Shown: positions 61,377-64,000 of the stretch, piece by piece
Layout: each line of letters opens with the position of its first letter
Numbering within the stretch: the first letter of the stretch is position 1
Assembly: GCA_040772845.1 (NCBI GenBank)
Contig: JAXGXG010000002.1
Coordinates: forward strand, 806,001-870,000
Length of the DNA: 64,000 bases
Reading direction: 5' to 3'
Source: PWXP01 sp040772845
GTDB lineage: Bacteria; Planctomycetota; Planctomycetia; Pirellulales; Thermoguttaceae
The notes under the pieces: model-generated
Told to the model about the DNA's origin: nothing
The model's input: the letters and a program-made list of their open reading frames with translations, nothing else
The model's database searches: none
Made by a program: the position numbers and the translations under genes

Positions 61377-62939
61377 ATGCAACGAATCGAGATTTACGAC
61401 ACGACACTCCGAGACGGCGCCCAGGCCGAGGGCGTGGATTTCTCCGTGCAGGACAAGCTTCTGCTGACCAAACGGCTCGATGAACTGGGATTCGACTATG
61501 TCGAGGGCGGCTATCCGGCGTCGAACGAGAAAGACGCAGAATTCTTCCGCCGCGTCCGCGATCTGGACCTGAAAAACGTTCGCGTTTGTGCCTTCGGGAT
61601 GACCCGACGCAAGGGGGTGAAGGCAGCAGACGACACGGGTTTGAAGGCCCTGCTCGATTCCGGCGCCCAGACGATCACGCTTGTCGGCAAGGCGTCGGCC
61701 TTCCAGGTAGAAGAGGTGCTACGGACTTCACTGGACGAGAATCTGGCGATGATCCGCGAAAGCATTGCCCTGCTCGTCGAGGCCGGCCGCGAAGTGCTGT
61801 TCGATGCGGAGCACTATTTCGACGGGCATAAGGCCGATTCGGAGTACGCCCTGCAAACCGTGCGCACCGCTGCCGAGGCCGGAGCCCGTGTGGTGATTCT
61901 GTGCGATACCAACGGCGGCTCCATGCCGGAAGAGGTCGCGTCCATCACGCGAAAGGTAGTCAACGAACTCTCCGCGGCGGTCGGAATCCACACGCACAAC
62001 GACTGCGATCTGGCCGTTGCAAACTCGCTCGCGGCCGTTGACGCCGGCGCGGTCCACGTCCAGGGCACCATGAACGGGTTCGGCGAGCGTTGTGGAAACG
62101 CCAACCTGATCTCCGTCATCGCCAACCTTGCCATCAAGAAACGGGGTTACGAAGCCTTGCCGGCCGGATCGCTGAAGCACCTGACGGAGTTGTCCCGCCT
62201 GGTGTACGAAATGGTCAATATGAACTTCGACATGCATCAGCCGTTTGTCGGCAAGAGCGCCTTCGCACACAAGGGCGGCATGCACGTCAGCGCCGTCGCC
62301 CGAAATACGGCCAGTTACGAGCATATCGACCCGGAACTGGTGGGAAACGAACGACGCGTCCTCCTCAGCGAACTCTCCGGCCGGGCGAACATCAAGGCCC
62401 TTACACGACGGTTACCGATCGAGACCGACGACGCCCTCATGGACATGATCCTCCGACGCGTGGTCGAGATGGAGAACGCAGGCTATCAGTTCGAGGCGGC
62501 CGACGGCTCGTTCGACCTGCTGGTTCGCAAGTGCCGCGGCGTGTTCCGACCCCACTTCGAGACGCTGCATTACCACGTCAATGTGGACAACAAGGCAGGC
62601 GGAGAAGTGACGGCCGAGGCGATTGTGAAGATCTGCGTCGACGATCAGGTCCGCTTCGAAGCGGCGGAAGGAGACGGTCCGGTCAATGCCCTGGACGCCG
62701 CCTTGCGCAAGGCGCTCAATGGGCGGTTTCCTGCACTCAACGAACTGACGCTGGTCGATTATAAGGTGCGGGTCATCAATTCGGAGGCCGCAACCGCCGC
62801 CGGAGTGCGCGTGATCATCGAGAGCCGCGACGAGGAAGACGTGTGGGGAACCGTAGGCGTCAGCGAGAACATCATCGAAGCTAGCTGGATTGCCCTGCTG
62901 GACAGCTACGAATACAAATTGTACAAAAGCGAGGCGTAG
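61377..62939 (+). CDS. cimA: Citramalate synthase
   Basis: 520 aa from the ATG at 61377. The enzyme condenses pyruvate with acetyl-CoA to (R)-citramalate, the threonine-independent first step of isoleucine synthesis. The HMGL-like barrel has IEIYDTTLRDGAQAEGVDFS (metal-binding DTTLRDG), DYVEGGYPASN, LCDTNGGSMPEEV, HTHNDCDLAVANSLAAVDAG (HxH metal site) and QGTMNGFGERCGNANL. The C-terminal LeuA-type regulatory domain (from about residue 400: AEAIVKICVDDQVRFEAAEGDGPVNALDAALRKAL) supports feedback control by isoleucine. Expression should also be controlled by the upstream attenuator. valS, a consumer of a related amino acid, follows 101 bp downstream. Confidence 0.95.
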   Translation: MQRIEIYDTTLRDGAQAEGVDFSVQDKLLLTKRLDELGFDYVEGGYPASNEKDAEFFRRVRDLDLKNVRVCAFGMTRRKGVKAADDTGLKALLDSGAQTITLVGKASAFQVEEVLRTSLDENLAMIRESIALLVEAGREVLFDAEHYFDGHKADSEYALQTVRTAAEAGARVVILCDTNGGSMPEEVASITRKVVNELSAAVGIHTHNDCDLAVANSLAAVDAGAVHVQGTMNGFGERCGNANLISVIANLAIKKRGYEALPAGSLKHLTELSRLVYEMVNMNFDMHQPFVGKSAFAHKGGMHVSAVARNTASYEHIDPELVGNERRVLLSELSGRANIKALTRRLPIETDDALMDMILRRVVEMENAGYQFEAADGSFDLLVRKCRGVFRPHFETLHYHVNVDNKAGGEVTAEAIVKICVDDQVRFEAAEGDGPVNALDAALRKALNGRFPALNELTLVDYKVRVINSEAATAAGVRVIIESRDEEDVWGTVGVSENIIEASWIALLDSYEYKLYKSEA

Positions 62940-63040
62940 CATGGGCTCGCCCCGTTTTCCGATATCCCTTTGTAAAGAACCGGCCCCTTCCGCCAGGAAA
63001 GGGCCCGTCCGAACATCCTTCCATTTGCCCTGAGTATCTG

Positions 63041-64000
63041 ATGGCCAACAACGATCTGCCGAAGCAATACGACCACAAAGCCGCCCAGGAGCGGTGGTAC
63101 CCGTTCTGGGAAGAGCATGGCTATTTCCATGCCGAACCGGACAAGACGCGGAAGCCCTATACCATCGTCATCCCGCCACCCAATGTGACCGGGGCTCTCC
63201 ACTTGGGACACGCCCTGAACAATACGCTTCAGGATATCCTCATCCGGCAGAAACGAATGCAGGGATTCGCCACGCTATGGATGCCCGGCACGGATCATGC
63301 CGGAATCGCAACACAGGCGGTGGTCGAACGCCGCTTGCTGCAAGAGGAAAACCTGAGCCGGCACGAATTGGGTCGCGAAGGGCTGGTCGAACGCATCTGG
63401 CAGTGGAAAAACGAGTACGAGGCGCGCATCCTCGGGCAATTGAAGCAGATGGGGTGCAGTTGCGACTGGCAGCGGACCCGGTTCACCCTCGACCCCGTGT
63501 GTGCAAGGGCCGTCCGGCATACGTTCTTTCGCCTCTTCCGCGATCGACTCATCTACCGGGGCAAACGGCTGGTCAACTGGGACACCATGCTCCGTACCGC
63601 CGTCAGCGACGATGAGGTGTTTCACGAAACGGTTCCCGGTTACTTCTGGTACTTCCACTATCCGGTCGTCGGCCCCAAAGCCAACGAGCTGAAGCACGTG
63701 ACCATCGCCACCACGCGGCCGGAAACCATGCTGGGCGATACGGCCGTGGCCGTGCATCCGGACCCGGCCGGCGCACTCGATAAGGCCGAGGCCGCCCTGA
63801 TTGTCCGACTGAAGGCGGCGCCGGCCAAGCAGAAACCAGAGCTCGAGGCCGAACTCGAGGAAATTCGCCGCCGACGCGAGACCATGCTGCCCGAACTGGA
63901 GACCCTGCGCGACATGGCCCTGGCCGGCCGTACCGTCCTGCTGCCGCTGGTCAACCGCGTCATTCCCTTGGTCGTCGACGAATGGGCCAAACCGGAAATG
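63041..64000 (+). CDS. valS: Valyl-tRNA synthetase, 5' part (cut by window edge)
   Basis: 320 codons are visible without a stop. It charges tRNA-Val and edits misacylated tRNA. The HIGH signature is in PPPNVTGALHLGHALNNT, followed by TLWMPGTDHAGIATQAVVER; KRLVNWDTMLRTAVSDDEV and the editing-domain motif TTRPETMLGDTAVAVHP follow. At residues of about 250-300 the editing domain carries a Glu/Arg/Lys-rich helical insertion (AKQKPELEAELEEIRRRR) before GRTVLLPLVNRVIPLV. The KMSKS region is beyond the window. Confidence 0.97.
   Translation, partial: MANNDLPKQYDHKAAQERWYPFWEEHGYFHAEPDKTRKPYTIVIPPPNVTGALHLGHALNNTLQDILIRQKRMQGFATLWMPGTDHAGIATQAVVERRLLQEENLSRHELGREGLVERIWQWKNEYEARILGQLKQMGCSCDWQRTRFTLDPVCARAVRHTFFRLFRDRLIYRGKRLVNWDTMLRTAVSDDEVFHETVPGYFWYFHYPVVGPKANELKHVTIATTRPETMLGDTAVAVHPDPAGALDKAEAALIVRLKAAPAKQKPELEAELEEIRRRRETMLPELETLRDMALAGRTVLLPLVNRVIPLVVDEWAKPEM

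Overview
The window looks like a chromosome segment of a planctomycete (Planctomycetota, probably Pirellulales-like; this is inferred from gene content, not from a marker-gene search). The signs are high GC, three exosortase (PEP-CTERM) substrates, a DUF1559 pseudopilin-like gene, XylR-type regulators (LacI-like sensor plus AraC helix-turn-helix), a giant PQQ-propeller protein with an embedded methyltransferase-like fold, an HzsA-like multihaem protein, and many secreted carbohydrate-active and sulfatase-style accessory proteins.

Layout. 1-14.5 kb: a partial XylR-type regulator divergent from a run of secreted sugar-related proteins (glycosidase-like, DUF4838, PEP-CTERM arabinofuranosidase-like, esterase, 1446-aa PQQ/malectin protein), ending with a second XylR-type regulator. 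14.5-23.3 kb: a minus-strand group (HEAT repeat, Gfo/Idh/MocA oxidoreductase, ceramidase-like, truncated DUF1559, LamG PEP-CTERM) in which three transcription units share a 31-bp direct-repeat operator at almost the same distance from a -10-like box. 23.7-40.7 kb: mostly housekeeping and conserved genes (beta-CASP nuclease with three dsRNA-binding domains, Rieske protein, split UxaA dehydratase, TPR proteins, coaD, class V aminotransferase, hemD, rpsT, pyrK, PP2C phosphatase, mtfA, GT39). 40.9-49.3 kb: a very large glycosidase-like protein, then araA and a GH51 arabinofuranosidase, an arabinan/arabinose module. 49.3-56.3 kb: acpS-trpS-rnc, a DegP/HtrA protease, and a discoidin/haem HzsA-like protein. 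56.5-60.9 kb: a decaying accessory patch with an XylR remnant, a PEP-CTERM autotransporter-strand pseudogene and an insertion sequence. 60.9-64 kb: cimA behind a leader-peptide attenuator, then the start of valS.

Main points of interest. (1) A complete-looking isoleucine attenuator ahead of cimA: promoter, leader peptide with four consecutive Ile codons, antiterminator segment overlapping the leader stop codon, and intrinsic terminator. (2) The three-copy operator. (3) Recurrent single nonsense codons in exosortase-substrate genes, two of them at codon 30 directly after the signal peptide. (4) A beta-CASP nuclease fused to three dsRNA-binding domains. No tRNA, rRNA, CRISPR array or integrated phage was recognised.
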